Of a stretch of 64,000 bases of DNA, positions 1-7,838 are shown piece after piece. Under the pieces are notes generated by a model. That model saw only the letters and a list, made by a program, of their open reading frames with translations. It had not been told where the DNA came from and did not search any database. The DNA is from Kitasatospora sp. A2-31 (GTDB taxonomy: Bacteria; Actinomycetota; Actinomycetes; Streptomycetales; Streptomycetaceae): the NCBI RefSeq assembly GCF_022288725.1, contig NZ_JAKNTA010000004.1, positions 209,697 through 273,696 of the forward strand, written 5' to 3'. The position numbers and the translations under genes were made by a program. How positions within the stretch are numbered: position 1 is the first letter of the stretch; each line of letters begins with the position of its first letter.

Positions 1-228
1 TGCGATTGATGAGCCATCGACCGGTGATCGGAAAGGCTCCTGAGAACTCCGGCAGTCGTCTCCCCGGGCGGACTGCCGGCGGCCCGCGGTCGGCAGGCGC
101 GCGTTTCAGCTCGAAACCGCGTCGGCCGACCCGTGGAAGGGCGCCGGAGCCGGCCCCGCACCCCCGGCGGGACCGGCTCCGCGCACGGCCCGGAGAACAC
201 GGCGGCATGCTCGGAGGAGACGGGACAG
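1..228. other. Left-edge non-coding stretch
   Basis: I see no supportable gene here. The first nine bases could be the last two codons and a TGA stop of a gene running in from the left, but nothing confirms this. A weak inverted repeat (CTGCCG / CGGCAG, about 73-96) may be a terminator remnant. The stretch ends with the ribosome-binding site GGAGGAGA of the thioesterase gene. Confidence 0.4.
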
Positions 229-975
229 ATGATCGACAGCGTGATCGACAGCCGGTGGTTCCGCCGTCACCCGGCGGCGGACGGTCCGGCGACCAAGCGG
301 CTGGTCTGTCTGCCGCACGCGGGCGGTGCCGCGAGTACGTTCCACAGTTGGAGCGGCCGCCTCGGGAACGGGGTGGAGCTCCTGGCGGCCAAGTACCCGG
401 GGCGGCACGAGCGGATCGGTGAGTCGAGCCTGGAGAGCATGACGGAGCTCGCCGACGCGGTCACCGAGGCCCTGCTGCCCTTCGCGGACCTGCCGCTGTC
501 CCTCTTCGGCCACAGCATGGGCTCCTACGTCGCCCACGAGGTGGCGTGCCGGCTGGAGGGCGTGCACGGCGTGCGGCTGGAGGGGCTCTACCTGTCCGGC
601 GCCCGGGCGCCGCACCTGTTCGAGCCCAAGGCGGCCTACCTGGGCGGTGACGAGGCCGTCCTCGACGAGGTGCGCCGACTCGGCGGCACGGAGGCCGCGC
701 TGTTGACCGACCCGGATCTGTTCGAGCTGGTGATGCCGGCCATCCGGGCCGACTTCAGGATCATGGGGGCCTACCGACCGAATGCCCTCGTCGTGCACTG
801 CCCGATGGTCGCCTACGTCGGTGACCGGGACCTGGACGTCGCGCCCGCGGACATGGCGGCCTGGGCGGATCTCGCCTCCGGCTCCTTCGACATGACGGTC
901 TTTCCCGGCGACCACTTCTACCTCGTGGGCCAGCCGGACGGGCTGATGCGCGATCTCGCCGCACGGATCGCGTGA
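229..975 (+). CDS. Type II thioesterase of a nonribosomal peptide/polyketide pathway
   Basis: This is an alpha/beta-hydrolase of the external (type II) thioesterase family, 248 residues. It is expected to free mis-primed carrier proteins of an NRPS/PKS by hydrolysing stalled acyl groups in the cytoplasm. Seen: the LVCLPHAGG oxyanion-hole motif near residue 24, the nucleophile motif GHSMGS near residue 97, an Asp in VGDRDLDV and the catalytic His in GDHFYL near the C-terminus. I chose ATG 229 because GGAGGAGA lies just upstream and the hydrolase homology begins soon after. It ends 4 bases before the IclR gene, so the two are probably co-transcribed. With MbtH at 2532 it marks the edge of an NRPS cluster whose synthetases would lie to the left. 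Confidence 0.88.
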   Translation: MIDSVIDSRWFRRHPAADGPATKRLVCLPHAGGAASTFHSWSGRLGNGVELLAAKYPGRHERIGESSLESMTELADAVTEALLPFADLPLSLFGHSMGSYVAHEVACRLEGVHGVRLEGLYLSGARAPHLFEPKAAYLGGDEAVLDEVRRLGGTEAALLTDPDLFELVMPAIRADFRIMGAYRPNALVVHCPMVAYVGDRDLDVAPADMAAWADLASGSFDMTVFPGDHFYLVGQPDGLMRDLAARIA

Positions 976-979
976 CCAG

Positions 980-1705
980 ATGGACACGGTAACCTCGGGG
1001 CCGAGCAGCGGCGTCGGCGTCCTGGACAAGACCTCGCTGCTTCTCGGCGTGCTGGCTGACGGTCCGGCCTCGTTGCGGACCCTGAGCGACGTCACCGGTC
1101 TGTCCAGGGCGACCGTGCACCGGCTCGCGCTCGCCCTGGAGAGCATCCGCCTGCTGACCCGGGACGCCCGGGGGCGGTTTGTGATCGGCCCGCGGATCGG
1201 TGAGTTGGCCGAGGAAGCCGGCCGTGACCGGTTGATGCAGAGCGCCCGTCACGTGCTGGCGGAGCTGCGGACGCGCACCGGGGCCAGTGCGCGGCTCTAC
1301 CGGCGTGCCGGCGGCCTGCGGATCTGCGTGGCGACGGCGGAGGGTCCGGGTACCGAGCGGCAAGCCCGGTCGGCGGAGGGCGTGGCGCTGCCGATGAAGG
1401 TCGGTGCGGGCGCCCAGGTGTTGCTGGCGTGGGAGGACCCGTGCGAGATCACCCGGGCGGTCCGGGGAGCCGGCTTCGACGTGATGGCCCTGGCCAAGGT
1501 GCGTCGGCAGGGCTGGGCGCAGAGCCTGGGAACCGGCGAGCTGGGCTTCGGCGCGGCTGCGGTGCCCGTGCGCGGGACCGCCGGGAAGGTCGTGGCCGCG
1601 CTCGTGCTGGACGGACCGGTCACGCTGATGTCCCGCGCTCCGGGTTTGCGGTACGGCCGTCTGTTGATCGACGCGGCCGCCCGACTCGACACCGGGCTGA
1701 CCTGA
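980..1705 (+). CDS. IclR-family transcriptional regulator (NdgR-like)
   Basis: A 241-residue regulator with an N-terminal winged helix-turn-helix (residues about 12-65, with LRTLSDVTGLSRATVHRLA) and a C-terminal IclR effector domain. The core GVLDKTSLLLGVLADGPASL resembles the NdgR branch of actinomycete IclR proteins, which control amino-acid biosynthesis and antibiotic production. It follows the thioesterase by 4 bases, so it is likely a cluster-situated regulator. The family normally binds small carboxylates or amino acids; the ligand cannot be read from sequence. A 10-bp palindrome (CAGCTAGCTG, 1728-1737) just downstream could be an operator for it or for the next gene. Confidence 0.85.
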   Translation: MDTVTSGPSSGVGVLDKTSLLLGVLADGPASLRTLSDVTGLSRATVHRLALALESIRLLTRDARGRFVIGPRIGELAEEAGRDRLMQSARHVLAELRTRTGASARLYRRAGGLRICVATAEGPGTERQARSAEGVALPMKVGAGAQVLLAWEDPCEITRAVRGAGFDVMALAKVRRQGWAQSLGTGELGFGAAAVPVRGTAGKVVAALVLDGPVTLMSRAPGLRYGRLLIDAAARLDTGLT

Positions 1706-1816
1706 CCGGCCGACCGCGTCTTCCTGACAGCTAGCTGCAGAACGTCTTGTCCGTGCCCTCGGGAAATCGATAGAAATCCATCTGGCTGTTCATTTGTGAA
1801 TTCCTTGGAGACAGTG

Positions 1817-2458
1817 ATGGCAAGAAAGCCGCCGCGCTGGTACTTCTCGTTCAGCAGCGCGTACTCGTGGATGGCGTATCGGGATCTGATCACCCGGTAC
1901 CCGGACGTCGCGGAAGCGGTCGAGTGGCTGCCGTTCTGGGAACCGGACGACGCTCACCACAACCACCTGGAGTCCTCGGGGGTGCAGCTGCCCTACGTGG
2001 CGCTGTCCCGGGAGAAGTACCTCTACGTGCTCCAGGACATCCGCCGGCTGGCCCTGGAGAGGGACCTGCAGATGGTCTGGCCGGTGGACCGCGCGCCCAA
2101 CTGGGAGGTCTCGCACCTGGCCTACCTGGTGGCCAGGGACCACGGGCTCGGCCGGCAGTTCATCGACGGCACCTACCGGGCCAGGTGGGAGGAGGGGCTG
2201 GACATCTCCTCCCCCGAGGTCGTCGCCGCCACCGGCGCGCGTATCGGCCTCGACCCTGTCGTGCTCGGCGCCGCGTGGCAGGACCCGGAGGTGCGCGCCC
2301 GGGGCCTGGAGACACTCAGCGCCCCGTACCGGGATGGCGTGTTCGGAGTGCCGTACTTCATCGACGGCTTCCAGCGCTTCTGGGGCATCGACCGACTGCC
2401 GGGATTCGTCTCCGCGGTGCGCCACCGCATGGCGGCCGCCACCGCGGCCGCCCGCTGA
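1817..2458 (+). CDS. 2-hydroxychromene-2-carboxylate isomerase-like (DsbA-fold) protein
   Basis: 213 residues with the thioredoxin-like fold of the DsbA / HCCA-isomerase / kappa-GST group. The active-site region reads [10 protein letters not shown], with serines and no Cys, which fits the isomerase branch and argues against a disulfide oxidoreductase. The cis-Pro region [11 protein letters not shown] sits near residue 184. The family isomerises aromatic or chromene carboxylates or reduces small substrates with a thiol cofactor; the substrate here is unknown, but the position between an IclR regulator and MbtH suggests a tailoring or precursor role. An upstream in-frame GTG at 1796 is possible. 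I chose ATG 1817 because GGAG lies 6 bases before it. Confidence 0.75.
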   Translation: MARKPPRWYFSFSSAYSWMAYRDLITRYPDVAEAVEWLPFWEPDDAHHNHLESSGVQLPYVALSREKYLYVLQDIRRLALERDLQMVWPVDRAPNWEVSHLAYLVARDHGLGRQFIDGTYRARWEEGLDISSPEVVAATGARIGLDPVVLGAAWQDPEVRARGLETLSAPYRDGVFGVPYFIDGFQRFWGIDRLPGFVSAVRHRMAAATAAAR

Positions 2459-2531
2459 TCAACGTCGGCCGACGTCAACGGACGCCGACGAACCGCAACA
2501 TCCGCAACCACCGACAGGAGCCCGATCCATC

Positions 2532-2744
2532 ATGGCGACCAACCCGTTCGAGGACGACAGCGCCTCCTACTACGTTCTCGTCAACGAGGAGAACCAGCAC
2601 TCGCTCTGGCCCGCCTTCGCCGAGGTGCCGGCCGGCTGGACCGTCGTGCACGGCCAGGAGAGCCGCGAGTCCTGCCTCGAGTACATCAACACCAACTGGA
2701 CGGACATGCGCCCGAAGAGCCTCGTCGAGGCGATGGGCGCCTGA
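2532..2744 (+). CDS. MbtH-like protein
   Basis: A 70-residue MbtH-like chaperone, which binds NRPS adenylation domains and is often needed for their folding and activity. Seen: N-terminal [24 protein letters not shown], the FAEVPAGW segment with its conserved Trp, and the C-terminal region [17 protein letters not shown]. Family proteins are 60-75 residues, so it looks intact. Start ATG 2532 is preceded by GGAG 11 bases away, and the gene lies 73 bases after the isomerase-like gene. Neither synthetase further right (14625, 20267) is of a type known to require MbtH, so the partner is probably outside the window to the left. Confidence 0.95.
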   Translation: MATNPFEDDSASYYVLVNEENQHSLWPAFAEVPAGWTVVHGQESRESCLEYINTNWTDMRPKSLVEAMGA

Positions 2745-2823
2745 CCCACGATCACCCCACGGCGGCTCCCCACGGCCGCCTCCACCGCACTCAGGCCCCG
2801 GTCCGCCCCCCTTGGGTTCTAAC

Positions 2824-4109
2824 GGTCGTCGCAACACCCCAGCTCAAGGTGTGCGATGGACTTCGAGATCCGCAGGGACCGGAAGCCGCAGGGGCGTAGG
2901 AAGCTCCCTGGCGAGCGGGAGGAATACTTCCGGCTCGTGCGACAGGGCTACAGCAACAAAGAGGCGTCCCGGCTCGTGGGAGTTCACGAGCGGACCGGCC
3001 GTGAGTGGCGCAACGGCCGGCCCGAGGGCCGCGTGAAGAGGCCTCGGCCGCCCGCGCAACCGGCGCGGGCGGCCGTCCTCTCGCCACGCGGGCCGTCCCG
3101 GTACCTGCGTGAGGACGAGCGCATCCACATCGCCGACCGGCTGCGGGAGAAGGCCGCCGTGCGGGCGATCGCGGCCGAGCTGGGCCGCAGCCCGTCCACG
3201 GTCAGCCGGGAGATCCGGCGCAACCGCCATCCGGGCAGCGGCAGTTACCGGCCGCACGCCGCGCAGGCCCGCGCCGACGCCCGCCGGCCCCGACCCAAGC
3301 CCGGCAAGATCGCCCGGGACCCGCAGCTGAGGGACTTCATCCAGCACCACCTGGACAAGAAGGGGAGTCCGGAGCAGATCTGCCAGGCTCTACGGGACAC
3401 CTTTCCCGACCGGCCGGAGATGCACGTGGCCCACGAAACCGTCTACCAGGCCCTCTACATCCAGGGCCGCGGCGAGCTCCGCCGGGAGCTCGCCGGCGCC
3501 CTGCGCACCGGCCGCGCCCGCCGTGTCCCCCATCGGCAGGCCAACTGCCGCAGGCCTCGCTTCATCGACCCGATGGTCATGATCAGCGAGCGTCCTGCCG
3601 AGGCGGAGGACCGGGCGGTGCCACGGCACTGGGAGGGCGACCTGATCCTCGGCAAGGACAACGCCTCCGCGATCGGCACCCTGGTCGAGCGCCACACCCG
3701 CTACGTGATGCTCCTGCACCTGCCGAACGGCCGCACCGCCGAGCACGTCCGCGACGCCCTCGTGGAAACCGTGCGGACGCTGCCCGCCCACCTGGTCCGT
3801 TCGCTGACCTGGGACCAGGGCTCCGAGATGGCCTCCCACGGCTCGTTCACCGTCGCCACCGGCGTCCCGGTCTACTTCTGCGACCCGGCCAGCCCCTGGC
3901 AGCGCGGCTCGAACGAGAACACCAACGGCCTGCTCCGCCAGTACTTCCCCAAGGGCACCGACCTGGCCGTCCACGGCCCCGAACACCTGGCCTTCGTCGC
4001 CGCCGAACTCAACGGCCGCCCACGCAAAACGCTCGGCTGGGACACCCCAGCCGAGCGCCTGCATAAACTCATCGCGGCCTGATCAAACCGACCACGTGTT
4101 GCAACGACC
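2824..4109 (+). mobile_element. IS30-family insertion sequence, apparently complete
   Basis: A single transposase gene is bracketed by near-perfect 14-bp inverted repeats: GGTCGTCGCAACAC at 2824-2837 and, as its reverse complement, GTGTTGCAACGACC at 4096-4109 (one mismatch). IS30 elements usually carry longer imperfect repeats, so the true ends may lie a few bases further out. I could not define a target duplication. It sits immediately after the MbtH gene and could mark the right boundary of the NRPS cluster or a rearrangement point. Confidence 0.8.
2856..4082 (+). CDS. IS30-family transposase
   Basis: A 408-residue DDE transposase. Residues 1-60 hold a helix-turn-helix (GYSNKEASRLVGVHERTGREW); a second, IS30-type HTH is at about 88-125 (IADRLREKAAVRAIAAELGRSPSTVSREIRRN). 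The catalytic core shows D in HWEGDLILG, D in LTWDQGSEM and E in the NENTNGLLRQYFPKG block, the usual IS30 D-D-E spacing. No frameshift or stop is visible, so the enzyme may be active. ATG 2856 lies only 18 bases inside the left inverted repeat, as expected for such compact elements. Confidence 0.93.
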   Translation: MDFEIRRDRKPQGRRKLPGEREEYFRLVRQGYSNKEASRLVGVHERTGREWRNGRPEGRVKRPRPPAQPARAAVLSPRGPSRYLREDERIHIADRLREKAAVRAIAAELGRSPSTVSREIRRNRHPGSGSYRPHAAQARADARRPRPKPGKIARDPQLRDFIQHHLDKKGSPEQICQALRDTFPDRPEMHVAHETVYQALYIQGRGELRRELAGALRTGRARRVPHRQANCRRPRFIDPMVMISERPAEAEDRAVPRHWEGDLILGKDNASAIGTLVERHTRYVMLLHLPNGRTAEHVRDALVETVRTLPAHLVRSLTWDQGSEMASHGSFTVATGVPVYFCDPASPWQRGSNENTNGLLRQYFPKGTDLAVHGPEHLAFVAAELNGRPRKTLGWDTPAERLHKLIAA

Positions 4110-4180
4110 CCTGGAAACCGCCCCCTCGCGGACCGGGGCCTGTCGTCTGCCCGCTGGCAGGTTGTTGCCATGCTGCCCCT

Positions 4181-4199
4181 GAGGGTCCGGCTGACCCTC
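4181..4199. promoter_or_regulatory. Perfect inverted repeat upstream of the polyprenyl synthase gene
   Basis: GAGGGTC - CGGCT - GACCCTC, 7-bp arms with a 5-base spacer, ends about 58 bases before the start codon. An AGGGTC copy recurs at 4212-4217 and pairs with GACCCT at 4193-4198 in a second dyad. There is no T-run, so an operator (for example MerR-like) seems likelier than a terminator. The binding protein is unknown. Confidence 0.45.
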
Positions 4200-4257
4200 G
4201 ATCCCGGACCTAGGGTCGGGTTCGAACGATTGTGCCGACGCTTCGTCCGGAGGAACG

Positions 4258-5298
4258 ATGACCACGCTGACCGCCGAGCCCCTGCCGGACTCTCTGGTGG
4301 CCCGCCTGGCCCTGACCGACCAGGGGCTCGCCGACCGGCTGCAGCACGGCCTGGCCGACGCCGAGACCCGGCTGCGCGAGGTGGCGGCCGACGTGCCGAA
4401 CGCACTGGTCGCCGAGTGGTCGCGCTACCTGATCGACGCCGGCGGTAAGCGGCTGCGCCCGCTGCTGGTGCTGCTCGCGGCCGAATTCGGTGCGGCGGCT
4501 TCGGAGGACAGGTCGGACCGGGTCCCGGACGCAGCCGCCCTGGTGGAACTGATACACGTGGCCTCGCTGCACCACGACGACGTGATGGACGGCGCCCTTA
4601 CCCGGCACGGTGTGCCGAGCGCTTCGGCCCGCTGGGGCAACCGGGCGGCCGTGCAGCTCGGCAACCGGCTGCTGATCAGGGCCGGCCGGCTCGCCGCGGA
4701 CCTGGGCGACGAGGTGGTCAGGCTGCAGGGCGTCGCCGCGGAACGCCTGGTCCGAGGCCAGCTACGGGAGTTGACCGGCGCGGCGGCGGGGGAGTCCCCG
4801 CTGACCCACCACTTCACAGTGATCGCGGACAAGACGGCCTCGCTCATCTCCCTGGCGCTGCGCGTGGGTGGCACGGTGGCGGGTGTCCCCGTCCCGGCCG
4901 TCCGGGCGCTGGCCGAGTACGGCGAGTACCTCGGTATCGTCTTCCAACTCTCCGACGACCTGCTGGACTTCGTCGCTGACCCGGCGGAGTCCGGCAAGGA
5001 CGCCGGGATCGACCTCGCCGCGGGGGTGCGGACCCTGCCGGTGCTGCTGGCACTCAGCGAGGACGGGCCGCGCGCGGCCGAGCTGAGCCGGCTGCTGGAA
5101 GGCGGGCCGCTCGTCGACGAGGGCGGCCGCCGTCGTGCGGTGGAGCTGCTGCGCAGCTCCACCGCGGAGGCGCGTGCCCGTGAACTCCTGCACTCCTACG
5201 CGACGGACGCCCGCGACGCGCTGTCCGATCTACCGGACGTCCCGGCTCGGGCCGCGCTGGCCGCTCTGGTGGGAGTGGTGGAACACCGCACCTCGTGA
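4258..5298 (+). CDS. All-trans polyprenyl diphosphate synthase
   Basis: A 346-residue isoprenyl chain-elongation enzyme that condenses isopentenyl diphosphate units onto an allylic primer, in the cytoplasm. Seen: GGKRLRPLLVLLAAE (substrate binding), the first aspartate-rich motif in LHHDDVMDGA, and the second in QLSDDLLDFVAD, all expected for the trans-type family. The family includes menaquinone side-chain synthases and geranylgeranyl diphosphate synthases. The long length and absence of carotenoid genes nearby favour a menaquinone-type role, but chain length cannot be assigned from sequence. ATG 4258 has AGGA just upstream. A strong terminator separates it from the convergent exporter gene. 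Confidence 0.87.
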   Translation: MTTLTAEPLPDSLVARLALTDQGLADRLQHGLADAETRLREVAADVPNALVAEWSRYLIDAGGKRLRPLLVLLAAEFGAAASEDRSDRVPDAAALVELIHVASLHHDDVMDGALTRHGVPSASARWGNRAAVQLGNRLLIRAGRLAADLGDEVVRLQGVAAERLVRGQLRELTGAAAGESPLTHHFTVIADKTASLISLALRVGGTVAGVPVPAVRALAEYGEYLGIVFQLSDDLLDFVADPAESGKDAGIDLAAGVRTLPVLLALSEDGPRAAELSRLLEGGPLVDEGGRRRAVELLRSSTAEARARELLHSYATDARDALSDLPDVPARAALAALVGVVEHRTS

Positions 5299-5325
5299 GC
5301 ACCACGCCTCCTGAGCCCTGCTGAT

Positions 5326-5369
5326 GCGAGGGGGCCGCCGGGTCGGATTCGACCCGGCGGCCCCCTCGC
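5326..5369. terminator. Bidirectional terminator, 19-bp stem
   Basis: Perfect inverted repeat with 19-bp arms (5326-5344 and 5351-5369) and a 6-base loop, placed between the converging ends of the polyprenyl synthase and MmpL genes. GC-rich stems without a long T-run are typical of actinomycete terminators. Confidence 0.85.
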
Positions 5370-5384
5370 CGTCGCCGACGCAGG

Positions 5385-7535
5385 TCAGCCCGTGGTGCGG
5401 CCGCTGCCGACCAGAAGGGGCTCCTCGCCGGCCGGGGCCGGCGCCTGCTCCTTCAGCCCGGGCCACCAGGCCCGGCGGCCGAGCAGTGTGGTGGCGGCCG
5501 GAACGAGGAACAGCGCCATGACGAAGGCGGTGAGCAGGATGCCGAACGCCACCGCGAAGCCCATCTGCTGGAGCATCGAGTTGTCCGCGAGCATCAGGAC
5601 ACCGAAGGTGCCCGCCAGGATGATCGCCGCGGCGCCCATCGTCGGTGCGGACCGGGCCACCGCGTGCTTGATCGCCGCCCGCGGGTCGTTGCCCTCGCGG
5701 ATCTCCTCGCGCAGCCGGGCGACCATCAGGATGTTGTAGTCGGTGCCGATCGCGACCACGAAGAGGTAGACCAGGATCGGAAGGCTGAACAGGACACCGT
5801 TGGCGCCCTTGACACCCTGGAAGAGCCAGACCGTGGCGCCGAGCGTGCCGGCGAACCCGAGGCCGACGGAGAGCATCAGGAACCACGGCGCGACGACGCT
5901 GCGCAGCAACAGGCCGAGGATCAGCATGATGGCGAGGGCGGCGACAGGGAACACCACGGTGTAGTCGTGGTTGGTGGCGGTGCGGATGTTTGCCATGACG
6001 GCGGTCATGCCGCCGACCAGGGCGCGGGTGCCGGCCGGTGCGGCGGCGTGTGCCTGGTCCCGCAGGGTGCCGTCGACCAGGTCGATCGCCTTCTCCTCCA
6101 TCGGCTTGTAGGCGAGCGAGACGCTGAACTGGGCGACGGCGCCGTCGGCCGAGCGCACCGCCGGGGAGACCTGGGCGACACCGCCGATGCCGGCGAGCTT
6201 GTCGTGGTAGGCGGTCAGCTGGTCCTCGGCGAGTTGACCGCCGCCGGTGTTCTCCAGGAGCACCAGGGTCGGATCGGCCCGGCCGGCTGAGAAGGCGCCC
6301 TGCAGGTCGTCCATCGCCTGCACCGACTCCAGGTTCTTCGGCAGCGAGCTGCCGGAGTCGAAGTCGGCCTTGAACCCGAGGGCACCGGCCGCGAGCACCA
6401 CCAGCAGACCGCCGGAGACCGCCGCAACCAGCCCCGGACGGCGGGACGTCAGCCCGCCGACCTTCTGGGCCAGCACGTTCCTCGGCTCGCGCTTCCAAGC
6501 CTTGGAGGGCCAGAACGCGGCACGGCCGAGCAGCGCGAACACGGCCGGCACCAGCGTGACGCCGGCGACCATGCTGACTCCGACGGCGATGGCGAGTGAG
6601 GGGCCCATGGCGCGCAGCATGCCCATGGTGGAGAGGGTCAGCGCGAGGAAGGCCACCGCCACCGCGCCGGCCGCGGAGGCGATGGTCTCGCCGACTCGGG
6701 CGACGGCCTCGGCCATCGCCGGGCGCGGTTCCATCCCGGCCCGCAGGAACTCGCGGTAGCGGAAGAGCAGGAAGAGCAGGTAGTCGGTGCCCACGCCGAA
6801 CAGGACCACGATCAGCATGGTCGAGACGGAGGAGTCGGCGGTCAGCCCGAAGACGGAGCTGGCGGTGGCGATCAGCCCGGTGGCGGTCAGGTACACCATA
6901 AGGATCACGAGCACCGGCAGGAACGCGATCAGCGGACTGCGGAAGATGACGCCGAGCAGGACGATGATCAGTAGCAGGGTGGCCATCATGATCATGCCGT
7001 CGGTGTTGCTGCCGGACTCCTTGGAGTCCAGCGCCGTGGCGGACTGGCCGGTGACGCCGAGCTTGAGGTCGGTGCCCTTCAGGAGGTCCTTGGCGTCCGC
7101 CCGCAGCTGCTTGACGTCGCTGGTGACGGAGTCGTCGTAGAACTCCTTGGTGTCGGCGTAGATGTTCGCCAGGCCGATCTTCCCGTCGGGGGAGACCGCG
7201 TTGGGGTCGGTCTGGACCTTCTTCAGGTGTGTGTACTGCTTGGCCTCCAGGCCGGCGGCGATCTTCGCCAGGTCGGCCTTGTCGCCGTCGGTGAGCACGG
7301 CGCCGTCGGTCCGCTGGAAGACGGCGATCGCGGCGGGCTGATCGGGCCCGGGGAAGGCCCGCTTCTGCACGTCGGTCACCTGGACCGATTCGTAGTGCGA
7401 GGGCAGGAACTCGGCCTGGTCGGTGGTCGATTCCAGCTTGGGCGAGAGGACGGTCAGGGCGACCGCCGCGACCAGCCAGGCGATGACGACCAGCCACGGG
7501 CGGCGGACGACGAACCGTCCGATCCGTGTGAACAT
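5385..7535 (-). CDS. MMPL-family membrane transporter (RND superfamily)
   Basis: A 716-residue inner-membrane exporter. It has an N-terminal membrane segment (RRPWLVVIAWLVAAVALTVL), a large extracytoplasmic loop (about 35-175), five or so clustered helices with the MMPL motif GVGTDYLLFLLFRYRE near residue 252, then a second copy of this arrangement with AIGTDYNILMVARLRE near 595. Members use the proton gradient to export lipids, pigments or drugs. The pseudo-symmetric 2 x 6 helix layout is complete. It is divergent from the carboxylase gene, and the shared 300-bp spacer carries a palindrome that could serve a local repressor, though no TetR gene lies next to it. Confidence 0.88.
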   Translation of the reverse strand: MFTRIGRFVVRRPWLVVIAWLVAAVALTVLSPKLESTTDQAEFLPSHYESVQVTDVQKRAFPGPDQPAAIAVFQRTDGAVLTDGDKADLAKIAAGLEAKQYTHLKKVQTDPNAVSPDGKIGLANIYADTKEFYDDSVTSDVKQLRADAKDLLKGTDLKLGVTGQSATALDSKESGSNTDGMIMMATLLLIIVLLGVIFRSPLIAFLPVLVILMVYLTATGLIATASSVFGLTADSSVSTMLIVVLFGVGTDYLLFLLFRYREFLRAGMEPRPAMAEAVARVGETIASAAGAVAVAFLALTLSTMGMLRAMGPSLAIAVGVSMVAGVTLVPAVFALLGRAAFWPSKAWKREPRNVLAQKVGGLTSRRPGLVAAVSGGLLVVLAAGALGFKADFDSGSSLPKNLESVQAMDDLQGAFSAGRADPTLVLLENTGGGQLAEDQLTAYHDKLAGIGGVAQVSPAVRSADGAVAQFSVSLAYKPMEEKAIDLVDGTLRDQAHAAAPAGTRALVGGMTAVMANIRTATNHDYTVVFPVAALAIMLILGLLLRSVVAPWFLMLSVGLGFAGTLGATVWLFQGVKGANGVLFSLPILVYLFVVAIGTDYNILMVARLREEIREGNDPRAAIKHAVARSAPTMGAAAIILAGTFGVLMLADNSMLQQMGFAVAFGILLTAFVMALFLVPAATTLLGRRAWWPGLKEQAPAPAGEEPLLVGSGRTTG

Positions 7536-7614
7536 GACACTCCTTGACGTCCGGCGGTGTCCGGCGGCCCCGGCCGGGCGGGCCAGTGGGGGCGGTGCGG
7601 ACTGCTGGGTGGTG

Positions 7615-7638
7615 TGCGATCGAAATGTCGCGATCGCA
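7615..7638. promoter_or_regulatory. Candidate operator in the mmpL / carboxylase divergent spacer
   Basis: Inverted repeat TGCGATCG - N8 - CGATCGCA (arms 7615-7622 and 7631-7638), with a further ATCGCACC copy at 7656-7663. It lies about 80 bases upstream of the exporter start in a spacer (7536-7838) that holds no other gene. It resembles the dyads used by TetR-type repressors of exporters. The regulator is not identified. Confidence 0.45.
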
Positions 7639-7838
7639 GTGCGTGGGGATGCAGCATCGCACCGTCACCCGACGGCGCACCTGCACCGTGGCAGCTTGTG
7701 GCCACTCCGGGCGGCGCGGAGGCGCGGAGCAGGCCGGCCGGTACAGCTTGCGGACCGGCGCCGGGTGAACCGTGGCGCGCCGCCGCGGGCGCTGCCTACC
7801 GTCGGGGGACCGTCGAGGAGCAGAAGGGGGGACGGCCG

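Noticed and set aside
1817..2458. Reading the DsbA-fold protein as a disulfide oxidoreductase
   Set aside because: There is no CxxC; the active-site position reads SFSSAYSW, as in HCCA isomerases.
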